Source: CAYUPY01 sp964446595 (GTDB taxonomy: Bacteria; Patescibacteriota; Dojkabacteria; J137; JAEUSD01). From it: DNA of 12,694 nt. The position numbers were made by a program, and so were the translations under genes. A model generated the notes under the pieces. It saw only the letters and a program-made list of their open reading frames with translations. It searched no databases and was not told where the DNA came from. Positions 1 through 6,031 of the stretch are shown in pieces. Position 1 is the stretch's first letter, and each line of letters starts with the position of its first letter. The stretch covers positions 1 through 12,694 of the forward strand of contig CAYUPY010000041.1 in assembly GCA_964446595.1 (NCBI GenBank), read 5' to 3'.

Positions 1-1233
1 TCGTATGGTGAGGAGACAGAACCAACGGTAACAGTTGACCCTGAGAAACAGACCAAGACGTTCACCTCTAAGAATATAAATAGCGCGGAGGAACAGTATC
101 GAGTCACATTACCTGGTGACTGGGAAATTGAAGAGGATATATTTAACGCTCAGCAATCATATCTAGTGACCTTTTCCAAAGGTAATCAAGCAATTAAAAT
201 CCAACAAGCTAAGACCACTGGTGACTTCATACCATGTTTCTTTAGTAATTCTAAATACAATGCTAAAGAAGCAAATGTTTTCTTTAAATTTAACAAACAA
301 ACTTTTGTTGAATTAGATAAATATGGCTATACACTTGCAGTTGCATCAGCTAAAGATAACGACCTGATGATGTACAACCAGCAAACAGGTAAAGCTGAGA
401 TCGTCCCTGTGAATTCTGAAGGTGTGGATGCAGAATTTGTACAAGATGCATCAGTATGTGGAAGTTTTGATCGCAACACAGGTGCACCAAACACAAGATT
501 TGGTTCAATTATGATCCAAACTGGAAACACAGATGAAATAGTAAGCCAAGAGGTACTTAATATCCTAGCTAGCATAGCTCCAGTAGATGGACAACTTTAC
601 CCAACAGATTCCCCTGTAGAGCCTACACCGCAGCCTTCGTCTTATCCATCAGGTACGACATACACGACGAAAGCTCTACCCAGTGGCAATCCACATGATG
701 GCAGCATTGAAATGGATTTACCTGCAGGTTGGTATGTTGATGAAGAAAAATTAACTGCACAAGGAAACAGCATTTTTATTGAGAAAAGCGAACTTGGAAT
801 GCGACTTTATATAAGTCAAAGTAGCAATCCAGAAAGTGGTAAGTGTGTATTCAGTAAAAAAGGTTACCTTGATACTAGTGGTAGACTTTTCTACATTGCA
901 AAATATGATTCAGTTTATTCTAGTTGGTATCAAGGACTTGAATACAGAGTAGCAAGAAATGCCGACATTAGTGAATATGTAAAACAAAGTGATGGACAAT
1001 ACAAGTGGGTGGAGTTTCACAACGTCACCGGCGATAACTCTAGCGATTTTGTATGTACAAAATACCCAACTGATACTGGAAACGAGTGGGTAACTAACCA
1101 TTACTTTGGTAACTTTGCCCTACAATATGGACCAGATAGTACAGAAGCAGAGAGGCAAGTAATTTATGAAATTATTGCTGATATGCATTCTGACAATACC
1201 CGCTATGTACCATATGGCCGTAAAGTTGAGTAA
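1..1233 (+). CDS. Probable exported protein with two tandem domains (5' truncated)
   Basis: The frame is open from base 1, so the true start lies left of the window; the GTG at 166 is only an internal codon. The 410 visible residues form two diverged copies of one domain. Copy 1 (about residues 20-196) and copy 2 (about 220-405) share a 'xxLPxxW' motif (LPGDW / LPAGW), two cysteines at matching places (PCFFS / KCVFS, then ASVCGS / DFVCTK) and a similar C-terminal helix (EVLNILASI / VIYEIIADM). A Pro/Ser/Thr-rich linker (about residues 201-219) joins them. Such linkers, the Tyr/Ser/Thr/Asn-rich composition and one possible disulfide per domain fit an extracellular or lipid-anchored protein, but the signal or anchor would be in the missing part. 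I do not recognise the family. The gene ends in TAA just before a strong terminator. Confidence 0.85.
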   Translation, partial: SYGEETEPTVTVDPEKQTKTFTSKNINSAEEQYRVTLPGDWEIEEDIFNAQQSYLVTFSKGNQAIKIQQAKTTGDFIPCFFSNSKYNAKEANVFFKFNKQTFVELDKYGYTLAVASAKDNDLMMYNQQTGKAEIVPVNSEGVDAEFVQDASVCGSFDRNTGAPNTRFGSIMIQTGNTDEIVSQEVLNILASIAPVDGQLYPTDSPVEPTPQPSSYPSGTTYTTKALPSGNPHDGSIEMDLPAGWYVDEEKLTAQGNSIFIEKSELGMRLYISQSSNPESGKCVFSKKGYLDTSGRLFYIAKYDSVYSSWYQGLEYRVARNADISEYVKQSDGQYKWVEFHNVTGDNSSDFVCTKYPTDTGNEWVTNHYFGNFALQYGPDSTEAERQVIYEIIADMHSDNTRYVPYGRKVE

Positions 1234-1261
1234 TGTAAGTGCTTAAAAAGCTGTAAGTGAG

Positions 1262-1314
1262 GCGAGCCGGGCGACTGTGTCGCCCGGCTCGCTCATTTTG
1301 TAGAAATTTTTGTA
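1262..1314 (+). terminator. Strong GC-rich intrinsic terminator
   Basis: A perfect 14-bp inverted repeat (1262-1275 with 1279-1292, arm GCGAGCCGGGCGAC) with a 3-nt TGT loop lies 28 bases after the stop of the truncated exported-protein gene. A T-rich stretch follows (TTTT at 1296-1299 and ATTTTT at 1307-1311). It is far more GC-rich than its surroundings and should end that transcript. Confidence 0.85.
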
Positions 1315-1322
1315 AATATATC

Positions 1323-1375
1323 TTGAACAAATAGAGGAGTATGTTTAAACTGAAAGTACTAATCTAGTGTAAAGT
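1323..1375 (+). promoter_or_regulatory. Candidate promoter(s) for the GH57 gene
   Basis: There are two readings. A sigma70-like pair TTGAAC (1323-1328) and TAAACT (1346-1351), with a 17-nt spacer, would give a leader of about 24 nt. Alternatively, TAAAGT (1370-1375), directly preceded by TG, ends 6 nt before the ATG at 1382 and would give a leaderless mRNA like those proposed for other genes here. No Shine-Dalgarno sequence sits at a useful distance from the ATG. Confidence 0.4.
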
Positions 1376-1381
1376 AACCTC

Positions 1382-2647
1382 ATGGCCTCAATCTGTTTAT
1401 ACTTTCAGGTGCACCAACCACGTCGTTTGCGCAAATTCCAAGCTTTCGATATTGGCCAAGAGGTGGATTATTTTGCTGATTACTCAGATGGGGCGAATGT
1501 CAGTAATCCTGAAATTTTAAATAAACTTGCTCGTAAATGTTACTTACCAGCTAATCAATTAATTCTAGAGCTTCTTCAAGAACATCCCGAATTAAAAATT
1601 ACTTACTCTATAACAGGTGTTGTGTTGCGGCAGCTGCAAGAGCAGCTGCCGCACGTCCTAGACAGCTTTAAAAGACTGGCAGCTACTGGCCAAGTAGAAT
1701 TTCTAGCTGAAACTTACTACCATTCACTTTCTAGCATTTTCTCGGAAGAGGAATTTGTAGACCAAATTGATCACCATGTGGATACAATCAAAACTTTATT
1801 CGGACAAAAGCCAACTGTATTCCGTAATACTGAGCTTATCTACAATAACGCCATTGCCAAAATTGCACAGGATTTTGGCTTTACAGGTGTTTTGGCAGAA
1901 GGTGCTGATCAGGTATTAGGTTGGCGCAGCCCAAACTATGTTTATGCTGCGCCGAGCGGGATTCCTCTATTGTTAAAGAATTACCGCCTTTCTGACGATA
2001 TCGCACTGCGCTTTTCACAACAGGATTGGGAACATTTCCCGCTTACAGCAAATAAATTCGCCGATTGGTTGTCCGAGTCAGGTAAAGATAGTGATGTAAT
2101 TAACCTATTTATGGACTACGCTACCTTTGGTGAACATCATTCTGAGGAAAACGGTATCTTTGACTTTCTAGCAGATCTTCCCAAAGCAGTCCTAAAAGAT
2201 AAAGAGGCAGAATTTGTGACAACATCCGAAGCAATCGAACGTTATCAACCCAAAGCCACACTCGATGTTCCGTATCATATTTCTTGGACCGACGAACAGC
2301 GTGATCTATCAGCCTGGCTGGAGAATGATATGCAGAAACATGCAGTTGAGCGTGTATATTCACTGCGGGAGCGTGTACTCTCTAGCGGTGACGAAGAACT
2401 AATCGATACTTGGCGCCATCTTCAATCATCTGACCATTTCTACCACATGTGCACAAAGTGGGCCGGAGATAGCAACCATGCATATTTTAGCCCGTTCGAG
2501 TCACCTTACACTGCATTCCTGAGTTATATGAATGTATTACAGGATTTTGAACTCAAACTCCAACAAGTTGAGCAAGAAAAACTAAACGTACAAAGTAACC
2601 CTGAGAACGTTTTGTTACCTATGGTAGAGATAAGTGCGGCAGCTTAA
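1382..2647 (+). CDS. Glycoside hydrolase family 57 (alpha-amylase-like)
   Basis: This 421-aa protein has the conserved regions of GH57 retaining alpha-glycan hydrolases or transferases. They are a HQP motif near the N terminus (residues 11-13), VEFLAETYYHS (about 105-115), FRNTEL with the expected nucleophile Glu151, and FMDYATFGEH with the expected acid/base Asp245. A final region, SWTDEQRDLSAWLEND, lies at about 301-316. Length and motifs best fit the shorter alpha-amylase-type GH57 members rather than the longer 4-alpha-glucanotransferases or branching enzymes. There is no signal peptide, so it probably acts in the cytoplasm on stored or imported alpha-glucan; substrate and bond specificity cannot be read. 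The ATG at 1382 places HQP at the usual distance from the N terminus. The 3' end overlaps the convergent 84-aa gene by 29 bp. A perfect 12-bp inverted repeat lies inside the gene at 1626-1653. Confidence 0.93.
   Translation: MASICLYFQVHQPRRLRKFQAFDIGQEVDYFADYSDGANVSNPEILNKLARKCYLPANQLILELLQEHPELKITYSITGVVLRQLQEQLPHVLDSFKRLAATGQVEFLAETYYHSLSSIFSEEEFVDQIDHHVDTIKTLFGQKPTVFRNTELIYNNAIAKIAQDFGFTGVLAEGADQVLGWRSPNYVYAAPSGIPLLLKNYRLSDDIALRFSQQDWEHFPLTANKFADWLSESGKDSDVINLFMDYATFGEHHSEENGIFDFLADLPKAVLKDKEAEFVTTSEAIERYQPKATLDVPYHISWTDEQRDLSAWLENDMQKHAVERVYSLRERVLSSGDEELIDTWRHLQSSDHFYHMCTKWAGDSNHAYFSPFESPYTAFLSYMNVLQDFELKLQQVEQEKLNVQSNPENVLLPMVEISAAA
1626..1653. repeat. Perfect 12-bp inverted repeat inside the GH57 gene
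   Basis: TGCGGCAGCTGC (1626-1637) and its exact reverse complement (1642-1653) flank a 4-nt AAGA loop. The hairpin codes for part of the segment LRQLQEQLPH. It has no T-tract, so it is not a standard terminator. Confidence 0.75.
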
Positions 2648-2873
2648 ATTTCAAACTTAAACTGAGTTTTGGTGAAATATGAAGGCCATCTTCTAGGCCC
2701 AAAGTTTCAATTGCTTGAGCTAGAAAGTCGTTATCACTGGTGACAATAGCATGACGTTTCGCCAGTAAAAGAAGTGAGAATCCAACCAATGCCTGAATAT
2801 TGATACTAGAATTCTCGGTTAAGAGAAAGTGAGCATCTGCCCAATGAACTAAATTCTCGTACCGATCTGCCAT
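2619..2873 (-). CDS. Small hypothetical protein (84 aa)
   Basis: I do not recognise the family. The 84-aa product begins MADRYENLVHWADAHF and has a hydrophobic stretch (about residues 29-38, VGFSLLLLAK) followed by an acidic region (TSDNDFLAQAIETLGLEDG). It is more likely a small amphipathic soluble protein than a membrane protein. In-frame TAG lies two codons upstream, so ATG 2873 is the only available ATG start at the 5' end. A TATAGT box ends 5 nt before this ATG. The last 29 bp overlap the 3' end of the convergent GH57 gene, in a part whose translation (LSLSLKFKLPHLSLP) looks low in complexity. The 51-aa membrane protein gene lies 41 bp upstream on the same strand and may be co-transcribed. 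The composition looks protein-like and the frame fills otherwise empty space, but there is no homology evidence. Confidence 0.55.
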   Translation of the reverse strand: MADRYENLVHWADAHFLLTENSSINIQALVGFSLLLLAKRHAIVTSDNDFLAQAIETLGLEDGLHISPKLSLSLKFKLPHLSLP

Positions 2874-2878
2874 ACTAG

Positions 2879-2884
2879 ACTATA
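2879..2884 (-). promoter_or_regulatory. Candidate -10 box for the 84-aa gene
   Basis: On the minus strand TATAGT ends 5 nt before ATG 2873. This spacing would give a leaderless mRNA. I see no clear -35 box and no TG extension, so co-transcription from the upstream 51-aa gene is an alternative. Confidence 0.3.
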
Positions 2885-2914
2885 GTGCGAACCTATATGC
2901 AAAAGATCAGTCCT

Positions 2915-3070
2915 TTAGTAAGGGAAACCACCTCCTACAAGCTCATTTACTCGAATCGTACGATCCAGAGCAATGAAGCCGAGACAACAAGTACTGCACA
3001 TAAGTAGAACGACTAATGTTACTAGTACTCCAAAGATTGCTTTTTGGGTCTTTGTTAAATTTTTCATCAT
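2915..3070 (-). CDS. Small one-helix membrane protein (51 aa)
   Basis: A 51-codon frame runs from tandem ATG codons (3070 and 3067) to TAA (2917-2915). The N terminus is basic and polar (MMKNLTKTQK). One strongly hydrophobic helix follows (about residues 11-35, with GVLVTLVVLLM then the cysteine-rich CSTCCLGF), then a short charged tail (ALDRTIRVNELVGGG). The positive N terminus and single helix predict an inner-membrane protein with the N terminus inside. Family unknown. An extended -10 (TGCTAAAGT) lies 9 nt before the first ATG and no Shine-Dalgarno site is visible. It is divergent from glmS, with 57 bp between start codons, and is followed 41 bp later by the 84-aa gene. The hydrophobic pattern flanked by charge argues that it is real despite its size. 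Confidence 0.6.
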   Translation of the reverse strand: MMKNLTKTQKAIFGVLVTLVVLLMCSTCCLGFIALDRTIRVNELVGGGFPY

Positions 3071-3079
3071 TCTTGTGAC

Positions 3080-3088
3080 ACTTTAGCA
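3080..3088 (-). promoter_or_regulatory. Extended -10 promoter of the 51-aa membrane protein gene
   Basis: On the minus strand TGCTAAAGT (TG, one base, then hexamer TAAAGT at 3085-3080) lies 9 nt before the first ATG. Transcription should start within 2-3 nt of the ATG. No convincing -35 box is visible, which is common for extended -10 promoters. Confidence 0.4.
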
Positions 3089-3110
3089 GTTAATACGTTA
3101 AATTAGTATC

Positions 3111-3119
3111 TGTTATTAA
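3111..3119 (+). promoter_or_regulatory. Candidate extended -10 promoter of glmS
   Basis: TGTTATTAA (TG, one base, TATTAA at 3114-3119) ends 8 nt before the ATG at 3128, predicting a nearly leaderless transcript. An alternative is TTTAGC (3082-3087), a 16-nt spacer and TAGTAT (3104-3109), giving a leader of about 12 nt. No Shine-Dalgarno site precedes the ATG. I see no glmS ribozyme, since the whole intergenic space is only 57 bp. Confidence 0.4.
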
Positions 3120-3127
3120 GAATACTT

Positions 3128-4894
3128 ATGTGTGGAATTTTTGGCTTCTCTGGCAAACAAAATGCAAGCGACCTCATTAAAGCTGGGTTAACCAACCTAG
3201 AATACCGGGGATATGACTCTTGGGGTGTGGCCGTGCTGGCAACTGACGAGATTAAAATTGAAAAGGAAGTAGGTGCTATTTCTGACGTTAATCATTTTAA
3301 CCTGCCTGAAAGCGGTCTAGGTATTGGACATATGCGCTGGGCCACCCATGGTGGTGTCACTCAAACAAATGCACATCCCCATCTGGCTAGCAATGGTCGA
3401 TTCGCCCTTGCCCAGAACGGCATTGTCGAGAACTTTCAAGAGCTAAAAACAGAATTGAGCGAGAAGGGCCACGCGTTCATCACAGAAACCGATACTGAGG
3501 TGATTGTGCGTCTAATCGAAGAAGAGCTGAAACATGAGCAGGAGTTCGTTACGGCGGTTGTGAGGGCTTTCAAGCGACTTACCGGGCGAAACACAATTAT
3601 TCTGCTTGATAAGTTAACAAAGCAATTAGTTGGCATAAAGTATGGCTCACCTATGATTGCTGGAGAAAATAGCGAAGGGGAGTATTTTGTTTCATCCGAT
3701 ACGCTAGCACTTTCTGTTGCAGCCGACACCGCATATGTACTCGAAAATGAGGAGGTAGTAGTAATTAATGCTGATGGTATGCGCTTTTACAACTTAACCC
3801 TTGAAGAGCTAAAAAAAGAACGCACAGCAATAACTGAACAATATGCGGCCGATAAAGAAGGCTTTGAACACTTTATGATCAAAGAGATCGTTGCACAGCA
3901 ACACACAATCGCTGAGGCTACAAACATTGAGGAAGCAGAATTAGCCAAATTTACAGAAGCTTTGCTCAAGGCGGAGCATATCTACACCCTGGGATCAGGA
4001 ACGGCGAGTTTCGCCGCTGGGCAAACCGCATACTACATAAGAAGCATTGCTGGCCAGCATGCAACCGAACTTAAGGCGTATGAAATGGATAGCTACCAAT
4101 CATTATTTACGGAGCGAGATATTGTAATCGCTTTCAGCCAAAGCGGGGAAACAGCCGATACGATTGAGGCTTTAGAAATAGCCAAAGCAGGTGGGGCCAG
4201 GGTAGCAAGTTTTGTAAACATGATTGGCTCCACTATTCCCCGCATGAGTGATTTTAGTTTTGCTACACGGGTGGGGCCTGAAATTTGTGTAGCCTCGACC
4301 AAGGTCCTGACTGCGCAAATTGCCTGGGGTTACCTGGTTGCCATGACGCTCTCAGGTCAATTTGCGCAAGCAAAAGCCAATCTCCTTGCCCTCACAAACT
4401 CTTTGGAGGACTATTTTACTGAAGATCTCTTCACTTATTTCCGCAATACTGTGAAGGACTTTATCAAAAACGAACACTTTTTTGTGATGGGAACTGGACA
4501 GAACTATTACATTGCCTTGGAGGGAGCGTTAAAAATTAAAGAAATTACCTATAAACATGTTGAAGGCTTTTCTTCTAGTGAGTTAAAACACGGCGTAATC
4601 GCTCTGATAGAGGAGGGTACGCCTACGTTTATCATTGTCGATCCTCATCAAGGCGAAGCGGTCACAATTAACGCTGCCTCAGAGGTAAAAGCCCGTGGAG
4701 CAAGGGTAATAGGTGTCAGTCCAAAAGCTAATGCTATATTTGATTATCATCTCCCTACCGCCGGCTCGCACGCAGAACTTAATCCAATCCTAAATGTTAT
4801 CCCATTTCAATTGTTCTCCTATTTCCTGGCAGTAGAGTTGAATTTGCCTCCTGATAAGCCACGTAATCTGGCAAAGAGCGTAACGGTGAAGTAA
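3128..4894 (+). CDS. glmS: Glutamine--fructose-6-phosphate aminotransferase (isomerizing)
   Basis: GlmS makes glucosamine-6-phosphate from fructose-6-phosphate and glutamine, the first step to UDP-GlcNAc for peptidoglycan and surface glycans. The 588-aa protein starts MCGIFG, so Cys2 becomes the N-terminal nucleophile of the class II glutaminase domain (about residues 1-225). MRWATHG (69-75), Asn98-Gly99 and Asp123 are in place. Two SIS sugar-isomerase domains follow. The first (about 270-410) has the GSGTASFAAG and SQSGETADT phosphate-binding loops and ASTK. The second (about 440-588) has EGALKIKEITY with Glu472, ELKHG with His488, and the C-terminal tail DKPRNLAKSVTV with Lys583, the residues expected for isomerisation and ring opening. 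It is about 20 aa shorter than E. coli GlmS but complete. gmd starts 43 bp downstream with no terminator between, so read-through is possible. Confidence 0.97.
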   Translation: MCGIFGFSGKQNASDLIKAGLTNLEYRGYDSWGVAVLATDEIKIEKEVGAISDVNHFNLPESGLGIGHMRWATHGGVTQTNAHPHLASNGRFALAQNGIVENFQELKTELSEKGHAFITETDTEVIVRLIEEELKHEQEFVTAVVRAFKRLTGRNTIILLDKLTKQLVGIKYGSPMIAGENSEGEYFVSSDTLALSVAADTAYVLENEEVVVINADGMRFYNLTLEELKKERTAITEQYAADKEGFEHFMIKEIVAQQHTIAEATNIEEAELAKFTEALLKAEHIYTLGSGTASFAAGQTAYYIRSIAGQHATELKAYEMDSYQSLFTERDIVIAFSQSGETADTIEALEIAKAGGARVASFVNMIGSTIPRMSDFSFATRVGPEICVASTKVLTAQIAWGYLVAMTLSGQFAQAKANLLALTNSLEDYFTEDLFTYFRNTVKDFIKNEHFFVMGTGQNYYIALEGALKIKEITYKHVEGFSSSELKHGVIALIEEGTPTFIIVDPHQGEAVTINAASEVKARGARVIGVSPKANAIFDYHLPTAGSHAELNPILNVIPFQLFSYFLAVELNLPPDKPRNLAKSVTVK

Positions 4895-4901
4895 ACGTTT
4901 G

Positions 4902-4931
4902 TTGCTATTTTTAATTATTAGGTGTTATGCT
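4902..4931 (+). promoter_or_regulatory. Promoter of gmd
   Basis: TTGCTA (4902-4907), an 18-nt spacer and the extended -10 TGTTATGCT (4923-4931) precede the ATG at 4938. Only 6 nt separate the -10 hexamer from the ATG, so transcription should start at or next to the start codon (leaderless). Confidence 0.5.
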
Positions 4932-4937
4932 GGGCGC

Positions 4938-5954
4938 ATGAAAACAGCATTAATAACTGGCGTAACAGGGCAAGATGGCGCCTTCTTGTCCAAACTTCTT
5001 CTTGAAAAAGGATATAGAGTAATAGGTGCTGCTCGGCGCAGTGCCAGTGGTAGTGCATGGCGGTTAGACAAACTTGGCATTACTGACAAAGTAGAATTTG
5101 TAGATTTCGAGTTAACTGATCAAGAAAACATCAGCTATGTTATTCGTGACTTAAAACCTGACGAACTCTACAACCTGGCAGCGATGTCTTTTGTGGGCAG
5201 CTCTTTCCGTCAACCGATCTCTACTGCCCAAATTGACTTTATTGGAGTATTACATGTGCTTGAGGCTCTCAAGCAGCACTCACCAGAAACAAGGTTTTAT
5301 CAAGCATCAACATCAGAGATGTTTGGAAAGGTACAAGAGGTTCCACAAAAGGAAGATACGCCTTTTTATCCTCGTTCACCATACGGCGTGGCAAAATTAG
5401 CCGCACACTGGGCAACGGTAAACTATCGTGAGAGTTACGACATGCATTGTAGTAGTGGAATTTTGTTTAATCATGAATCTGAGCTAAGAGGTTCGGAATT
5501 TGTAACTAAGAAAATTACCGAATACGTTGGCCGCTATAAGGCTGATAACTCAATTGCACCATTGGAGCTTGGAAACATGGATTCCAAACGTGACTGGGGC
5601 TTTGCTGGCGACTACGTAGATGCTATGTGGCGCATGGTGCAGCAAGATGAGGCCGACTCTTACGTAGTCGCCACCGGCGAAACGTACAGCGTCCGCGAAT
5701 TCGTAGAAGCGGCCTTCGCTGCAATCGACGTAGAGGTAAAATGGGAAAACAAAACTAAAGACCCTGTAAATGAAGTAGGAGTTCGTGCCGACAACGGTAA
5801 AACTATCGTAAAAATCAATCCTAAGTTCTTCCGTCCAGCCGAAGTTGACCTACTAGTTGGCAACGCGGCTAAGGCTAAAAAAGTTTTAGACTGGGAACCA
5901 ACCCTTGACTTCCAGCAGCTGGTGGAAAGAATGGTGAGGGCGGAACTAGAGTAG
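4938..5954 (+). CDS. gmd: GDP-mannose 4,6-dehydratase
   Basis: Gmd converts GDP-mannose to GDP-4-keto-6-deoxymannose, the branch point to GDP-fucose, GDP-rhamnose and related surface sugars. The 338-aa protein is an extended short-chain dehydrogenase. The nucleotide-binding motif TGVTGQDG lies at residues 7-14 and YNLAAMSFVGSSF at 78-90. The catalytic set Thr125, Glu127 (in STSEMFG), Tyr149 and Lys153 (YGVAK) has the same spacing as in characterised Gmd. Family signatures FNHES, LRGSEFVTKKIT and GNMDSKRDWGFAGDYVDAMW are also present. ATG 4938 was chosen because MKTALITGVTGQDG matches the usual Gmd N terminus; an earlier in-frame ATG at 4899 would overlap the promoter and add 13 hydrophobic residues. 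No reductase for the next step (fcl/wcaG or rmd) lies in the window. A terminator follows 25 bp after the stop. Confidence 0.95.
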   Translation: MKTALITGVTGQDGAFLSKLLLEKGYRVIGAARRSASGSAWRLDKLGITDKVEFVDFELTDQENISYVIRDLKPDELYNLAAMSFVGSSFRQPISTAQIDFIGVLHVLEALKQHSPETRFYQASTSEMFGKVQEVPQKEDTPFYPRSPYGVAKLAAHWATVNYRESYDMHCSSGILFNHESELRGSEFVTKKITEYVGRYKADNSIAPLELGNMDSKRDWGFAGDYVDAMWRMVQQDEADSYVVATGETYSVREFVEAAFAAIDVEVKWENKTKDPVNEVGVRADNGKTIVKINPKFFRPAEVDLLVGNAAKAKKVLDWEPTLDFQQLVERMVRAELE

Positions 5955-5979
5955 GGTCAATACTCAAAAAACAAACAGC

Positions 5980-6013
5980 AAAGGCGTGCCTTATTAATTT
6001 AGGGCACGCCTTT
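5980..6013. terminator. Bidirectional intrinsic terminator between gmd and the minus-strand operon
   Basis: AAAGGCGTGCC (5980-5990) pairs perfectly with GGCACGCCTTT (6003-6013) around a 12-nt AT-rich loop. The stem ends in T's on the plus strand and is followed by a T-rich tract on the minus strand, so it can end both gmd and the converging 844-aa gene. Confidence 0.85.
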
Positions 6014-6031
6014 TCGATCCCAAAATAAGTC

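Noticed and set aside
166..1233. GTG 166 as the start of the first gene
   Set aside because: The same frame is open and protein-like to base 1, and the upstream residues belong to the first copy of the duplicated domain.
1341..1364. Eight-codon frame before GH57, directly behind GAGGAG
   Set aside because: The spacing between GAGGAG and ATG is too short and the peptide has no recognisable leader features; probably chance.
3071..3127. glmS ribozyme or other riboswitch upstream of glmS
   Set aside because: The intergenic space is only 57 bp and is filled by two promoters; a glmS ribozyme needs well over 100 nt.
3128..4302. Minus-strand frames opposite glmS
   Set aside because: glmS is certain, and the opposite frames are Ser/Ala/Val-rich translations of its complement.
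4899..4937. Upstream ATG 4899 as the start of gmd
   Set aside because: It would add 13 residues not found in Gmd proteins and overlap the promoter; MKTALITGVTGQDG at 4938 is the standard N terminus.
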